Assembly (NCBI GenBank): GCA_013361685.1
Contig: JABFXP010000509.1
Span: forward strand, 1-35,893
DNA: 35,893 nucleotides
Reading direction: 5' to 3'
Source of the DNA: Catenulispora sp.
Lineage (GTDB): Bacteria > Actinomycetota > Actinomycetes > Streptomycetales > Catenulisporaceae
Shown here: positions 35,455 through 35,893 of the stretch, piece by piece
How positions within the stretch are numbered: position 1 is the stretch's first letter
Layout: each line of letters begins with the position of its first letter
Translations under genes and position numbers: made by a program
Notes under the pieces: model-generated
Database searches by the model: none
What the model saw: the letters and a program-made list of their open reading frames with translations, nothing else
Told to the model about the DNA's origin: nothing

Positions 35455-35893
35455 ATGGACACCCGTGCGCCGCGGCCCGTCGCCGGCGTCACCGCCGCCA
35501 CGCTCCGGGAGATGAACATCCGGACCGTGTGGTCGGTGATCGAGGGCGGGCACCCGATCTCCCGCGCCGAGATAGCCCGGCTCACCGGGATCTCCAAGCC
35601 GACCGTCTCGGTGCTGCTGGAGGAACTGCTCGCGATCGGGCTGGTGACCGAGTCCCCCGACACCGCCCGCGACCCGTCACACGGCGCGGTGTTCTTCGGC
35701 CCGAAGCCGGACGGCGTGCACGCGCTCGCGCTGGACCTCGGCGCGCACCGGCTGCGCGGGGTGCTGGCCGGCCCGGGCGCGGAGATCGCGGCCCGCCGGG
35801 ACGTGGACGTGCGGGGGCTGCCCGCGCCCCGCATGGTCGCCGCCGCCGCGGAGCTGGCCGCGACCCTGGTCGAAGCGGCGGGCGTGGACCGGG
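35455..35893 (+). CDS. ROK-family transcriptional regulator, N-terminal part
   Basis: The frame from ATG 35455 stays open to the window end (146 codons). The first ~75 residues are the winged helix of NagC/XylR-type ROK regulators: TLREMNIRTVWSVIEGGHPISRAEIARLTGISKPTVSVLLEELLAIGLVTES. The sugar-kinase-like fold then begins with HALALDLGAHRLRGVLAGPGAEI. The C-terminal part with the zinc site lies outside. TACTCT at 35443-35448 is seven bases before the ATG and there is no ribosome site, so the message may be leaderless. It is divergent from the secreted GH18 gene, which it probably represses until an aminosugar ligand is present (inference). Confidence 0.85.
   Translation, partial: MDTRAPRPVAGVTAATLREMNIRTVWSVIEGGHPISRAEIARLTGISKPTVSVLLEELLAIGLVTESPDTARDPSHGAVFFGPKPDGVHALALDLGAHRLRGVLAGPGAEIAARRDVDVRGLPAPRMVAAAAELAATLVEAAGVDR

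Overview
The window reads as a chromosomal segment of a high-G+C actinomycete. The signs are strong G/C third-position bias, GTG starts, GTGA/ATGA gene overlaps, a Streptomyces-type class Ia ribonucleotide reductase operon behind NrdR boxes and a cobalamin riboswitch, an F420-type PPOX protein, and a sugar ABC transporter without its own ATPase. A Streptomyces relative, possibly Catenulisporales, is my guess; the exact genus cannot be fixed from the sequence. I saw no rRNA, tRNA, CRISPR array, insertion sequence or phage gene.

Layout. 1-489: 3' end of an MDR-type dehydrogenase. 718-1107: F420/PPOX protein. 1128-5823: NrdR boxes, B12 riboswitch, nrdA, nrdB and a cytosolic BtuF-like protein, read rightward. 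5802-6395: DHFR/RibD-like reductase on the minus strand. 13051 back to 6508: a leftward operon of split glycine decarboxylase (gcvPA, gcvPB), an AcoX-like NAD-kinase-fold protein, an SDR, a GntR/FCD regulator and an ECF sigma factor with a SnoaL-like tail. 13145-20545: a divergent rightward sugar operon (lipoprotein, two permeases, GH42, secreted GH63). The two operons share an intergenic region holding a 14-bp palindrome of GntR type. 20589-20621: strong bidirectional terminator. 24864-20665: a 1399-residue protein with an eCIS_core (DUF4157) domain, a zinc phospholipase C/S1-P1-like domain, an eight-blade propeller and two LamG-like domains. 25023-26071: thioredoxin and methyltransferase behind a CsoR-family-like palindrome. 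28428-26011: P1B-5-type metal ATPase with a C-terminal hemerythrin domain. 30908-28551: KimA-type potassium importer read through into an OB-fold domain. 32865-31031: short KdpD-like kinase plus KdpE-like regulator. Then a VOC protein, a MerR regulator with a textbook MerR promoter, a secreted GH18 protein, and the start of a divergent ROK regulator.

How the genes fit together. nrdAB looks doubly controlled: NrdR acts on transcription, and adenosylcobalamin acts through the riboswitch, probably by hiding the nrdA ribosome site. The sugar operon imports an oligosaccharide trimmed outside by GH63 and degraded inside by GH42. It may be co-repressed with the glycine decarboxylase operon by the GntR protein encoded in that operon. 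The Kdp-like two-component system lies immediately upstream of, and points the same way as, the KimA-like importer, which suggests potassium or osmotic control. The GH18 gene has a sigma70-type promoter followed by a perfect 19-bp palindrome next to the ROK regulator, a likely cognate repressor pair.

The most unusual items are the DUF4157/phospholipase-like/propeller/LamG protein, the split glycine decarboxylase operon without T or H proteins, and the KimA-OB read-through fusion. All family names come from reading motifs by eye; no database search was run.
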